Assembly (NCBI RefSeq): GCF_015706575.1
Contig: NW_024037058.1
Span: forward strand, 7,193,806-7,257,805
Source: Patiria miniata
Lineage: Eukaryota > Echinodermata > Asteroidea > Valvatida > Asterinidae
DNA length: 64,000 nucleotides
Direction: 5' to 3'
Shown here: positions 34,401 through 45,390 of the stretch, in pieces
Layout: every line of letters begins with the position of its first letter
How positions within the stretch are numbered: position 1 is the stretch's first letter
Program-made: the position numbers and the translations under genes
The notes under the pieces: model-generated
The model's database searches: none
Seen by the model: only the letters and a program-made list of their open reading frames with translations
What the model was told of the DNA's origin: nothing

Positions 34401-34560
34401 TAGTGTCCTTCATACTGCGATTTCCATAAATTATATTACATTTATTCTTCGGCGGTCCCTGCCAAGTTTCGAGAGTTTGTGTCAAATACCATATGACTTA
34501 ATATTGGAGGAAATGTCATTGCAATACAATGTGTTTATCTGGAGTTCCAGGTATAAAATC

Positions 34561-36932
34561 TCTGCTTGAACTTTGAACTGCCGGACTTTGGACAAGACTT
34601 AGTCAGAGTTTCACCTCACAACTCTCTAAAAGAGAACTGGAGGGCGTAACTTTTTTTTCATGAGCTAGCTCGGTGGATGGGTTTAGGCCTATTCGCCGGT
34701 GTGCACCCTTACACGTACGTCAATTCCTTCAATATATTACATTCATTCATGGTCTTAGTGACGTCATCAAGTGATTTCTTATGGATTTTTGAATATTTTA
34801 TTTTCCCATCGACTTTGTACACAGAAATTTAAAAACAAATTGTCTATTTTCAAAGGGCATTTTCGACTCTTTGCCAGTAATTCATTTACACCACTCTTTG
34901 TCCAAGCACATACCCTAATTCAAACAACATTGTGTAATGGTGACGTCATGATGACGTCATCGGGTGTTTATTTATAGGCAATTAAATTGTGACACTTTTT
35001 AATATTTAAAAATGCATAAAAAATCAACCGTACGTGTCCGCAGCATTCTGTTGCCGGCAAGTGGTAGAGTAGGTTGAGGTTTTTATTTCAATCAGTGTGC
35101 GTGCAATCACGTGACCCTTGCTTCCGGTCGAAAAAGGCCAAAACCGGAAGTTGCTTATTATTTAAAAGTGGTAATAGATATGAACTTGCTTTCAACGGTG
35201 TTAGTCTCTTGGCTAATAGTATTCCTCAAATCATCTACCGATGACGTCATGTAATCTTCGAGCGCCCTCTAGCGACAGGTTGAAAATTTTCAAAAATGTA
35301 TTTTGAATAGATGTCTGTGGCGAAGTTTGTCGGAATCGCCTAAATATTGGTGTATAAAATGACCTTGACCCACTTAAGACGTGTGCGAAGTTTTAGGCGT
35401 ATGACGTTATCAGATCGGAAGTTATAATGAAAAGACTCTTTTTCCTTTGAAAATTCCTGAAAAATCAACCATGGCAGTTTTTGTATTTGTTTTTACTTTA
35501 ATTGTTGATTGAAGGGTAGGTCTAAAACATTTCAAAGTTTCGAGGCGATAAGCGAACTCGAACATGTACATCGTATGTCAGTCAGCCTGCAGCGCACGTG
35601 TTGCTGATGTCAATCCTGTCCACAATGACCGTTTTAGCCGATTTTCGGCTAACTTTGACAGATTTTATGTTCATGCATGCGCATAGACAGGGACGTATTA
35701 TAGCACTTTTGGCATTAATCTTTGTCAGACATCATTGAAAGTTGGCATAAGCATAGTCCCTATAGCCAAGATGTGTCCCGAAGAGTGACGTCATGGTGAC
35801 GTCATCAAGTGATTTATTATGGATTTATGAATAATTAATTTTTCTCAAAGACTTTGTACACAGCTTTCTCCACAAGTCTTTCCCTATACAACACTGATAT
35901 ATCTTACTGAGTAGTTCTGAACTTCAGCCGAAAATTACTATGAGAAGGAAAGAGATATCGTATTTTTTCGCGCTGCCATTCGATTGAACATATTTCTAAG
36001 GGTTAGAATATCAAGTAATATTTCATAAAAATGTTTCATTTCAAAGGCAAATTACAAATTTAAAGGTGCAATTTTTCTGCAGTGGGTTTTTTTTTTAACC
36101 CGTTAACTTTGTACACGTGTTAGCCCATTGACTTTGTACACGTTTTCAAGCCACCATTTCTATAACTTGGCGATCTGGAATCGTCATCAATGTTACAGCC
36201 AAGGAAGACCCTCATACAAAAATTATGCCAAGACTATGACGTCATGATGACGTCATTACCTAATTTTTTTATTGATTTTTGAAAATTTACGTGCATATTA
36301 TGAAGTCCTACATCTACAGAACTGTAAGTCTGATTGGGTTGAAACCTGGTATGTGGCTAGACCGGGATGTGTTATAGGTAAAAAAAAAATTAGGTGACGC
36401 CATGATTACGTCATCCGGAGATTTTATATGAATATTTGAAGTTTTTGACCTTTTAGCCATATTTCATGAACGTAGCATGAAAAATTCTAAATTCTTTGTG
36501 TATTTGGTCTGTTAGGTGAAAGGTATTTGCACAAAATTTTGAAAAAAAATATCTGACATCATATGACACCAATTCAATAATATTGTTAATCCTTTTTCAA
36601 ACACTTTTCACACGTCAATAAATCTCATGAACAGAAATGCTAAAGTCAATTTTCTTAATTATATTAATCGGATTTAAGGTCAAAGCTATATGACAATTTC
36701 AAATGACGCAACGTGTTATGTTCACCCCTGGCAGTGTGAGTTGCAATAACGTAGTATTGCGCCCTCTCGTGGTCCTCATAGTTTTTTCGCTCAAGTTACA
36801 CAATTGTTCAGTCACGCCAAGTTTTAGTCCATTTTAGTGCCCATTTTTCCATCTTTTTGAGACCACTCTATTCCGATAGCCTTACACCAGAAGACCACTG
36901 GTGAGTTTAAGATTCCATTTATACTTGTGTTA
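34561..36932. repeat. Degenerate dispersed repeat with paired TGACGTCA palindromes
   Basis: At least five related segments (about 34755, 34943, 35787, 36240, 36393) carry one or two TGACGTCA-type octamers (GACGTCATGATGACGTCAT), followed by an AT-rich phrase like GATTTATTATGGATTTATGA. ACTTTGTACACA/G recurs at 34811, 35862, 36102 and 36127. 34660-34711 repeats 15996-16047. No coding region is seen. Confidence 0.65.
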
Positions 36933-37298
36933 GGTCAAAAAAAAAAGTCTCCGGTTTCTGGTATGCGCGCGCGTCGCCGTAGCCATGCGCGTCGGCAAAA
37001 TGAAAAAGTTTTTTTTTTAATAAAAGATGATGTCCCCAAACCGCCAAACTCACTGATTTGACTGGAATACTACTGCTGCACAATTTTAACGTGTTTTTAG
37101 ATTGGGTTATGGTCGAGAATAAGCTTTATGTGGCCTCTCTGGACTCCCATATATTTGCACTAAGTTTAGTCGGGTACCATTTGCAGTCATCAGCAAACAT
37201 TTGAAGCAAACAAATCAGGTAAAAAAAAAAAAAGCCGCGTCGCCGCATCACTTTTTGGGCAAGCTCCATACCAGAAACCGGAGACTTTTTTTTTGGCC
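36933..37298. mobile_element. Harbinger-type MITE, copy 2
   Basis: 366 bp with inverted ends GTCTCCGGTTTCTGGTATG / CATACCAGAAACCGGAGAC inside GG(C/T)C and A-runs, flanked by TTA at 36930-36932 and 37299-37301. Very similar throughout to copy 3 at 51667-52029, which argues for recent activity. Confidence 0.92.
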
Positions 37299-37301
37299 TT
37301 A

Positions 37302-38073
37302 GTGATTATTGATCGTTATTTGATGAGTAATTTGTATCGTAATTTTCAGTCACATTTTGCCACCATGATTTTCTGTATCGCATCGATAATTTTCTTGTGC
37401 CTTGCGAAAACCTTCCCTGATTTTGTGCCTTAGAATTTCCCTCAATATCGAGGCCGGTTTCTCAGATGAACTGACTGTAATGTTCAGTATTGTTTTCTGG
37501 TCAAGAAACAGTGGATATTTGGTCATTTTATGTTTTCATATCGACGATTTTGGAATGTTATATAAGGTTAGGAACTTAGTTTTTGTGTGCACACGAGGCC
37601 TGCCTAAGCACATGCTCTCGCCATTTTTTCCACGATGTTATGAATATTCATGAGCTGGATTCCATATTTGGGATTAGCGTATCCTTATTTGGAAATCGCA
37701 TTAGTGCTGCAAGGTTTACAGTGTATTTAGGAACAATGCATTTTTCTTTGTTTTAGGTTGATGATTTCAGTATTCCAGACCCATAGGAAGTTTGAGGACT
37801 CTTCATCTTTTGGAGAGCACAGTTCTGTAGGTTAATTTCCATAGATTATCTAATGTGAATGTACTATCCCTTGCAGTTTTTGAGATGATATTATTCACTT
37901 ACCTTTGTGATGTTTCTTATACATGTATCAGTTTGACATATTACTTTTTGATCTTTCAATATTTCATTTATATTTTTATGTCTGGTAGTGTTAAATCTCT
38001 TGCCAACCTGTGTAAATTTGTGCACATTGTTAATTGTACTTAGTGTATTTTCCTTGTATTTCTTGTTTTTCAG
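37302..38073. other. AT-rich stretch upstream of a candidate exon
   Basis: No recognised gene or repeat. It ends in a pyrimidine-rich tract, TCCTTGTATTTCTTGTTTTT, directly before the CAG acceptor at 38071-38073. Confidence 0.45.
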
Positions 38074-38212
38074 TTTTACCTCATGTGGTCCACCCACGAC
38101 ACAGGAATGAGAATAAAGCAGTCAAAGTTCACAAATCCTGTATTAGTCAGAGGTTAACTTGTCGGAGAGAGGGCGCCCTCGGCGCTCCATGTTCGTCATA
38201 CAACGACTGCAT
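38074..38212 (+). CDS. Candidate internal exon of an unknown cysteine-containing protein
   Basis: A strong polypyrimidine tract plus CAG precedes 38074, and ACTGCAT|GTAAGTTT is a near-consensus donor after 38212. The 139 nt stay open in one frame (phase 1 in, phase 2 out), encoding 45 complete codons: LPHVVHPRHRNENKAVKVHK, then SCISQRLTCRREGALGAPCS, then SYNDC. The C-x6-C-x9-C-x5-C spacing ending PCSSYNDC resembles small secreted disulfide modules. No neighbouring exon was found, and GAGGGCGCCCTCGGC is a repeat-like palindromic phrase, so it may be chance. Confidence 0.3.
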
Positions 38213-38960
38213 GTAAGTTTGACTGCAAAAATTGGAAAACCCCCCAGAAAAAAAGGCTTAGAAATTGACCCCAAGCGTGTGGCATGTGGAGAAAATTAAA
38301 CTTTTTCCAAATACGGTGGGTAATACTGCCAAAACATCCCCGTCCAGTGCATGCTTCAGACACATGTGATTGCATTGGTTTTAAATACTGATCTTTGGCA
38401 TTTCGCCTTTTGTTGATCTCCGCCAATGCCATCTTAGATTGCTCTCAGTTTCCTTTATTTTGTAAACACCCCTATACACTTATAATTGAGCACATTAATA
38501 CGAACTAAGCCCACATCGCCGGCTTCGAAGGGTAATCAATAAAATAAATCACTACAAGGAAACTCTTCACAATTTATAACTGGAGAGAAACCTTGAATGA
38601 AGACCCGCTACAATTGGAGTTTTACGTAACATTAAGTGGCCATTATTCTATCATATGGTCTGTCTGCAGCATACTACTATCCAATTTGGTTGTAGCTTGG
38701 TATGAACCTAAGCCGCTTTGTCGTATACATAAATCCAACTGACGTCATGATGACGTCTTGACATGACATCTCATTCACATTAAAGCTGCATTTTCTACAG
38801 CCTATAAATCTACATTTGCATTTTCTTTTTACTACACCTGCATTACCTATCAGTCTGTAACATAATGCCAAAACAGCCCTATGTTTGTCCACAAACATTA
38901 TGTCTAGTATACTTTCGCACATGTGGAGAGAGTATACGCGCGCGCGCGTAGGTAAATTGT
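38213..38960. other. Unassigned AT-rich stretch
   Basis: One more GACGTCATGATGACGTC pair lies at about 38742. A CG dinucleotide run is at 38938-38948. No ORF is of interest. Confidence 0.45.
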
Positions 38961-38963
38961 TAC

Positions 38964-39002
38964 AGGATTGTAGGGCGCCGCTACGCGGCGCTCTACAATC
39001 CT
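38964..39002. repeat. Tight 18-bp hairpin
   Basis: AGGATTGTAGGGCGCCGC (38964-38981) and GCGGCGCTCTACAATCCT (38985-39002) pair with one mismatch and a 3-base loop. It sits about 70 bp outside the left end of the inverted-repeat element at 39072. Confidence 0.9.
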
Positions 39003-39071
39003 ATAACCTTGATTCAAGTCGCCTGAAAAATGGTCACCCTGTACTATTGTGTAAATAAAATATTCGCCCCC

Positions 39072-39848
39072 CGCCCTGGAAACAGGACGCTGGGAACGGG
39101 GCTGACGAATTAACGCTCTGATTGGATAGATTTTGCGTGACCTGTCACGACCACGACCCTGCAATGTTTGAAACGGCCGTTAAAGGGGCACTAGGTCCTG
39201 AAATCCCCGAAAATTTCATGTTTTGGATTGTTTACTAAGCCTATTTCGAACATCTGGTCGAAAGGAAATTACCAACCTAATGTCTTACCGTTCCCGAGAA
39301 AAGACGAAAAAAATATTTATACAGGAATAACATTATACAGTAATAACACAAAAACGCCAAGTTTTTTACCGAAAGGATAGTTGTGTGGATGTTTATATCC
39401 TACTTTAAATGTTTCCGATTACCATCGTCTCGTTCGAAGCGCGTTTTGTAGCCCAATTGGGCCGAGAACCTAGTGTCCTGTTTGCTTGAAAAGTGTAGGA
39501 AAATCTGTAAAACTTACCTGTTTCGTAAATTTTCAACTCCCGTCAGTTGCGTCAGGCCCCGTTTCGAATTCACGAAGGTTCGAAATGCATATCGTTCTAA
39601 TTTGTCCACATGGTCTGCAATGAAAAAGAGATCGCATCCGTTATAGTGTGTGTGCATTTCTATGGCAAACTTTTCGGATAGCATTTGCGCGCATTGGCTA
39701 ACCGCGGTCTACAGCTGCAGCCAGATACTTTATACATAGTTGATGATAAATCACCCAGAATGCCATCCCCGCTTCCTTCACAAGATTCTGTGAAGCTCAT
39801 GTGCCCTTTCCAGTGCCCTGTTTGCAGGGTGTTGGGGTACGAGCGAAC
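39072..39848. mobile_element. Inverted-repeat element, copy 2 (0.78 kb)
   Basis: Left end CGCCCTGGAAACAGGACGCT, right end CCCTGTTTGCAGGGTG ... GTACGAGCGAA, as in copy 1 at 16067-17154. Shared internal parts: AACGGCCGTT near 39173, CGGATAGCATTTGCG near 39676, AGCTGCAGCCAGATACTTTA near 39711 and CTTCCTTCACAAGATTCTGT near 39772. It is shorter than copy 1 and its middle differs, so the two are distinct deletion derivatives. Confidence 0.8.
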
Positions 39849-40186
39849 GCAAAACAAAACTCCTGTTGAAAGCAAAAACGAAACAAAACTTATTTTCCTT
39901 CCTTTTGAACAACAAAAAGAGACACTTGTAACCTCCACTGGTTACAGAAATACCAATAAGCTCAGTTTGAAACTCATGCTTTGATTACTGTCTCAGGGTT
40001 TAGTTCAATCACAGTTCACATTGGTGTCTCAAGCTTAAGTAGCACAAAAAAAGTACATGTAGATGTGGCAAGTAGTAAGCAAGCAAGGTTCAATTTTGCT
40101 GAGCTCCCAAAGGGAAGTCGCAAATAAATGGCAAAGTACAGAGTGATGGCAAGGCATGTCTGTATACATGTTGGCGTCTGCATAAG

Positions 40187-41610
40187 GCATCCCTATTATC
40201 GCGGCATGAGAAATTTCTCTTTTTGCGTTGCCAAAACTCCTTCAGTGGCGATTTTTATGCAGTTCACCAGTCATTTAGGATTTTTTTGCCGAAATGTATA
40301 AAAAAGGACGATTAAAAAATGTTGTGTCTTTCGGGACTTTTATTTTTAACGATTTTTAATAAATACAAACGTTTTCCAAAACTTGCAAATTTTCCCTTAC
40401 CGTGTCTGCTAAAACTAAAAGTACCGTCTGTATTTTAACATAAATCTTAAATGGTGCTCTGTCCATAAAAGTTCCATTGTCTGGTTCCCATTCTTCAGCT
40501 GCAAATGTTAAATGAAGTCAAAGGACGATATTTGCACCGCGAAATCGTAAGAAGTTTTACGGGATCAAAATAAGCACTCGTGTTAACAAAAATAGAATGG
40601 CACACCGTGTAAAGTGAATGGCGCCCCCAATCGCCAATCAGTAGCCTTGCGTCAGTGATTTGTGTTCTTTCAGGGGAAGGGCAGGGTCTTAAGAAATCAT
40701 CTTGCAGACATATAGTCTTTAATCAACTTGAACGTTACAGGGAAAATATCAGACTTTATTCAGGGGATGATTTGGTCAAACATTAACTATGAATAAAAAA
40801 GTTGAGATCATTATGAAAACCACTTCCATGCATATTGTTGATGTACCCTAACGTGGCGCGGCCCCCAACGTGGCGCACTTCACAGAAAGTGAAATTTCAT
40901 CAAGTTCTAAACACTCCTGTTCATAAATTGCGAGTTTATTTATTTATTTGTAACAAAGTTAGAAGAAAAATCTATTTTGGCGTGATCTTCCGATTTTATT
41001 TTCAAGTGCAAACATGGGCGTCGCCAGGATTTCTTCTAGAGGGGGGCAAAACATATTTTTGCCAAAAAATTACTGTATTTCTCAACACATTCTCGATTTA
41101 TCAGTTTTAAAGGGGGCAGGGACATTTTGCCCTCCCCCCTCCCCGAACATTAAATTTACACCTCTATGATTTCGCGCCTCTTTTTCTTTTTTTTTTCTCT
41201 CTTTTTTTTCCCTTCTTTTTTATTCTTTTTTTCCCTTTTTTTTTTTTGCTTTTCCGTACATTTTAACAACATCAAATTCTTCCAACAGAGGGCGCGCTAC
41301 ACAAATACTGGTCACCACACCGCAAAGACTTCTGTCAACGTGGATACGATCTGCCCAAACGAAGTTATTGGCACAATGGTCTTTGTTGCCTACAATCAAC
41401 AGTGTCAACTCGGATACCTCACTACTATTGAGTAAGAAGACACTCATGGTTGGGTAAAATCACAAGAAATGCTGAATGTATTAACTCAATATTTCCTTGA
41501 TTAATTGTTCACAATGTCTCACGATTGCCAGTTCAATTTCATGAAAATTTATCAACAAACAAAAATAATATGACCAAATCAATAAAATTGGGCATTAACA
41601 CGGCTTGCGC
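40187..41610 (+). repeat. Long dispersed repeat, copy 1
   Basis: Nearly the same sequence as 60130-61830: CTATTATCGCGGCATG, TTGTGTCTTTCGGGACTTTT, TGGTGCTCTGTCCAT, CACACCGTGTAAAGTGAATG, GTACCCTAACGTGGCGCGGC, ATGGGCGTCGCCAGGATTT, then a pyrimidine tract (41172-41260). It continues into a partial copy of the ~600-bp repeat of 57-59 kb (GAGGGCGCGCTACACAAAT, GTGTCAACTCGGATACCTCA, AATAATATGACCAAATCA). ORFs in it (for example 40835-41110, repeated at 61373-61693) code for no recognised protein. Confidence 0.85.
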
Positions 41611-44600
41611 TCTCATCGAGCGCAGGCCCCTTTGTGAAAGGTCACACCGCGGTCACACATTGAGTGTCGAGTGGGCGAAGTAACTTGAGTGCGCGCTGGG
41701 AGTCAGCTAGTGGATGTCTGGTCTGCATCGGTTGTCAGGCGGTCATGAGGAGTTCATTGCTCAAGTTGCCAGTGCGCGCGCAATGCCAGAGCACTGGCAC
41801 AAAGACCGCTCAGTTTCGGTTTGGTTTTCGCTTGAGACAGTCAATGATTGTCGGGGCTCTCGTTCACGCTATGTGTTTCAGGATTTTAGTGTTCAGAAAA
41901 TCGACTTATTTAATTGCTACTCTTTGACCGTAATCGGAATGAAAACAGCAATAACATGGAACGAGAATTTGCCCGACTTGAGGTAGTTCGATAAAAACGC
42001 AGATCGCCCCGTTTAATCGCTTAGGCGACCGCCCAACTGGGAGGTGGTGGAGTCCCAGACGTATCGAAACGTTTTGGCCGAGGCGACGATTCCGAAAGCT
42101 TGACATGATGATGATCCGGTCGGGAACGATATTGCGTAGGGGCTAGACGAGCGAGCATGGGCTAGCAACGGCGACAGAGAGTTGTTGGCCGGACGGACCG
42201 GCCAAACTCCGGAGTGGGTCAAGGTACTGGACTCGGACATCACGACATCGAGTTTGCCTTTAGCAGTGCAGTGTGCTTTCCCCTCCCCGGCCGAGCACGG
42301 GAACCCGAGACAAACGGGTTGCTCACCGTTCCACCGGAATCGGGCGTGACCGGACCACGGCGTTACTTTGACAACCGGCGGCGGGCCACATGTCCTGAAG
42401 TCCGTGGAGTGTCTTCCCATGCATACCGGGTGAGCAGATTCCTTTACCACTGTGTAATACCTGAAGCTCAGATAACAATGGGTGTTGGGCCGAGTTGACT
42501 GGGTATGTTCGTGAGTTTCCGAGTGTCCTAGAATTAGCGCACACTCCAATTAATAAGCAACAGGTTCAGACCTACCCTCCTTTTAGTGGAGCTAGGGAGC
42601 GTTTTGCATGCAGCTTTGCTTAGTACTTGCTGGTTCCCCCGTTAGTGTCTTGTCGAAATTCCAGGTAGAATCAAGGATTGCAAATCTTACCACAATCAGA
42701 ATAACGTAGAGCAGACGTTAAGATGAAGGGGATTGTGGGGATTTTATTAGGCCATGTGAGCGCTCGTAGTCGTAAGTTGTAAGTGTAGGCATGGAGGAAG
42801 GAATCCTTCCTCCATGGTGTAGGGCAGACAAACTACGGGTAATCCCTATAGAGAAAGGCGTAGGTTTCAACACAACTTGAATGCCGCATACCAACGTATG
42901 AGACATACATGACATAACGTCACCAAAAGTTACACTTTATCAACGACGATGAGAAGTGAAAAATTGTAGAGCATGGCAGGTTTGAGAATGAGAGGGAGTT
43001 AGATGGACACAACTAAATGCCAGGTTCCATAACATTAACACTTTACTAAGATAGTACCTAAGCAAAAACTGCCAGCAACAAATTGGATTTGGTTGTCGGA
43101 TAGTTGCTGCAGGCGGGCTTGGGTGTTGTAGCTTGGGGCTGCAAGCCACAGAGAGCAACCGTTTCTCACTAGGTACCATTGAGCAAACGGTTGGGAGCAT
43201 AGTCTGATAGGGATGTATGCAGAAATAAAACGCGTAAATAGCACAATGTCTGCCCATTGATGCCGCCTCAACACCATCAACATGGTTTTGTCAGGGAAAG
43301 CAGGACATTATGTGTGTGGGGAGAGAGCTCAAGAGGGGCACATTCAAAAAGAAATAAATTAATTAATTAGTAAAGAAAAGAAAAGAAAAGAAAAAATGTC
43401 CCCGACAGGGATGCCGAAAGCTTTCGCGTGCAGTTCTTTGAGGACTGCCTCAAAAGGTAGCAGAAGAATTATTTGATATAACTATTGTTGCCATTTTTAT
43501 TGCTCCCATAATTGCAAAGGCCATGGTGCCAATGGCGTAGGCTATAGGGAGGCGGGAGGGGCGCCACCAAACACGAATACGTGTCACTTTGCCCAGTTCC
43601 TGGCTAGTAGTTTCAGATGGAAACAGGCACGCGGGAGCCCCCGGCCCCTTCCCTTTGGTGGGTGCCTCCACGGTCGCGGAAGATTAACTACATAAGTACA
43701 TAAATAGATAAATAAATAAATGAATCAATACACAGGCCCTACATACGAGCAATTGTCATTAGCGTGTGCACATTTTGGCGCCACTCACGTGTCAGTCAAG
43801 GTGCTGCCTAAGCAAATTAATGGAACAGAGTATTAAAGTGAGTAGGGCACTGCAACCGGCCATATTGTGGGTCATAGTCAACGATGGGTTATTAAGTGTT
43901 AATCTGTGACAAGATGTGAATTGCCGTAATGGTTACTAGGTCCCTCACAAAAGCTCTGTTTTTGATCCACATACAGGGTGCACCCCGAGGATATGGCAAG
44001 CGCCTGGCAGCCTCATCCCGATGAGTTAAGGTCGGCGGGGGCGGCCACAGGATCGGTGACCTGGGAACCACTAGTGCAGTCTGCAGATTCCTTGCTTTGG
44101 AAGGAGTGGTGGGCGTGTCACCAGCACTTTACACAGAACTTGCAGACCAGGCTGTGGGGAGTCGAGGCAAAGCGTTGCCGTCAGATTGTCGGACATATTT
44201 TGTGCGGACAGTATTGTGTCGTTGCCCAATCGCCACATACACGGTGGTTTTCGAATGTCGCGGGCGATTGACGGACAGCCCCTGCCAAAAAGCCCCGGGG
44301 CTTAACCGGACATGTCTACGGAGGAGTCGGACATTTTTCATCCCGGTTTGATTGGTTGCACGCCGCGCAACAAACCCTCCTCAAGTTGAACTCTTAAAGG
44401 GGCTTACGGACTTGTGCAGCCCATGCGACAGAAATACATAAACTGTTTTAGCCCAAACACGTCCGGTACCCTTCAGCACCGGCAAATTTGGGGCACAGTG
44501 AAGGGGACATTGAACAAACCAAAACAGGCAATTGTTATTCCGAAATTTAGCGGTTTGTAACACTCTATACGGAGTATCGAATGGTTGTTGAATGTAGATA

Positions 44601-44872
44601 TGGAACTAAATACTTAAGACTATTACCGCACACGTTCATTAAGGGCATACAGTCACAGATATTCACCAGATTGTCAATGCATATAGTAGCGGCATCATAC
44701 GAGTATATGCCACATGTTATTAACAGCATTGTGGGTTGCTCCCGAAACACGTAACCGATCATGACTTAGGGGTTAGGGGTTGTCCCCAGTTGAAGTAAAA
44801 TTGCAGTTAACGTCAACGCATGAGTTATCATATGAACCATACTTGTGAATGGGTGCCTGCAGTACACTTAAC
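41611..44872. other. More GC-balanced block with no recognised gene
   Basis: Base composition shifts from the AT-rich surroundings, with GC-rich patches at 42150-42470, 43510-43690 and 43970-44360. Open frames include 42013-42549 minus (178 codons), 42214-42498 plus and 43978-44271 plus; none shows a motif I recognise. A CAG|GGTGCACCCC boundary precedes 43978 but no domain follows. It could be eroded mobile-element DNA or undetected exons. Confidence 0.4.
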
Positions 44873-45390
44873 TTAAAGGGATGTACATCATTGGCTTTTG
44901 CTGTAATTTTCAGAAATGAACTATTTGAGGGGTTAGTATAATAGATCAAATATTGTTACACTGATATGTTTGAAATTTTGTGTTCGAAAATGCTGGAAAA
45001 ACCAAGACAAACAAAAATGTTCAAGTAGTCTGGTTCCCTGACTCCACTAAAGATAAAATAGATCAATTTATAGATGCCAGAAAATTGTAAGGTAAGGGAA
45101 CCAGTCTAGCTGCTCTGCACCCGTTAATTAACATGTAACAAATAGCAAACACAATTTAAACTGAAAAAAAGATAAATTTGGAGCAGTAGTTGATTAATTA
45201 TAAGTGGTAATTTCCAACCACCGTTGGAAATGTATACAAAAATACAATTTTCTTGAAAATGATTTCACACCTGGTGCCATAATTTAACAGGATGCTTTAG
45301 ACTGTCATTTACCAACATCCTAGTAAGGTATTTTGTAAAAACTTGGTAGTTTTATTTTCGATGTGTGCAAATGTTGTATATTCCCTTTAA
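44873..45390. mobile_element. MITE with TTAA-bounded inverted ends, copy 2
   Basis: A 518-bp unit starting TTAAAGGGATGTACATCATT and ending TGTATATTCCCTTTAA, colinear with 1633-2149 (517 bp). It has the same internal TAGTCTGGTTCCCTGACTCC / GGGAACCAGTCTA pair. Confidence 0.8.

Larger units (their letters stand above)
25552..34560 (+). repeat. Main ~265-bp satellite array
   Basis: About 20 tandem monomers of 255-270 bp. Landmarks in order: CATACTGCAATTTCC, TATATTACATTCATTCTTCG, GCGGTTCCTGTCAATTTT, CAAATACCATGGCAAAATAT, ATTGCAATACAATGTG, TTATCTTGAGTTCCCGTTAT, CATCTCGAACGGCCAGACGT, GTGAGCAGTGTTTGTGTAGC, GCCCTCTTTTGTAAGAAATT, GTTGCATGACGATAAAATAC. A variant monomer with CATCCCCATCTCAAACGGCC recurs at about 27280, 31905 and 32683 (778 bp apart for the last two), suggesting three-monomer higher-order units. 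It is interrupted at 26460-26948 and 28280-31854. Monomers keep ORFs partly open, giving false ORFs. Confidence 0.95.

Noticed and set aside
25552-34560. Many ORFs with peptides like CLCSAPSFVRNCC
   Set aside because: They follow the ~265-bp satellite monomer in different frames and have no independent coding evidence.
40835-41110. ORF conserved between 40.8 and 61.4 kb
   Set aside because: The conservation is explained by duplication of the whole non-coding repeat; the peptide has no known domain.
42013-42549. 178-codon minus-strand ORF
   Set aside because: Overlaps comparable ORFs on the plus strand in a GC-rich patch; no domain or codon signal seen.
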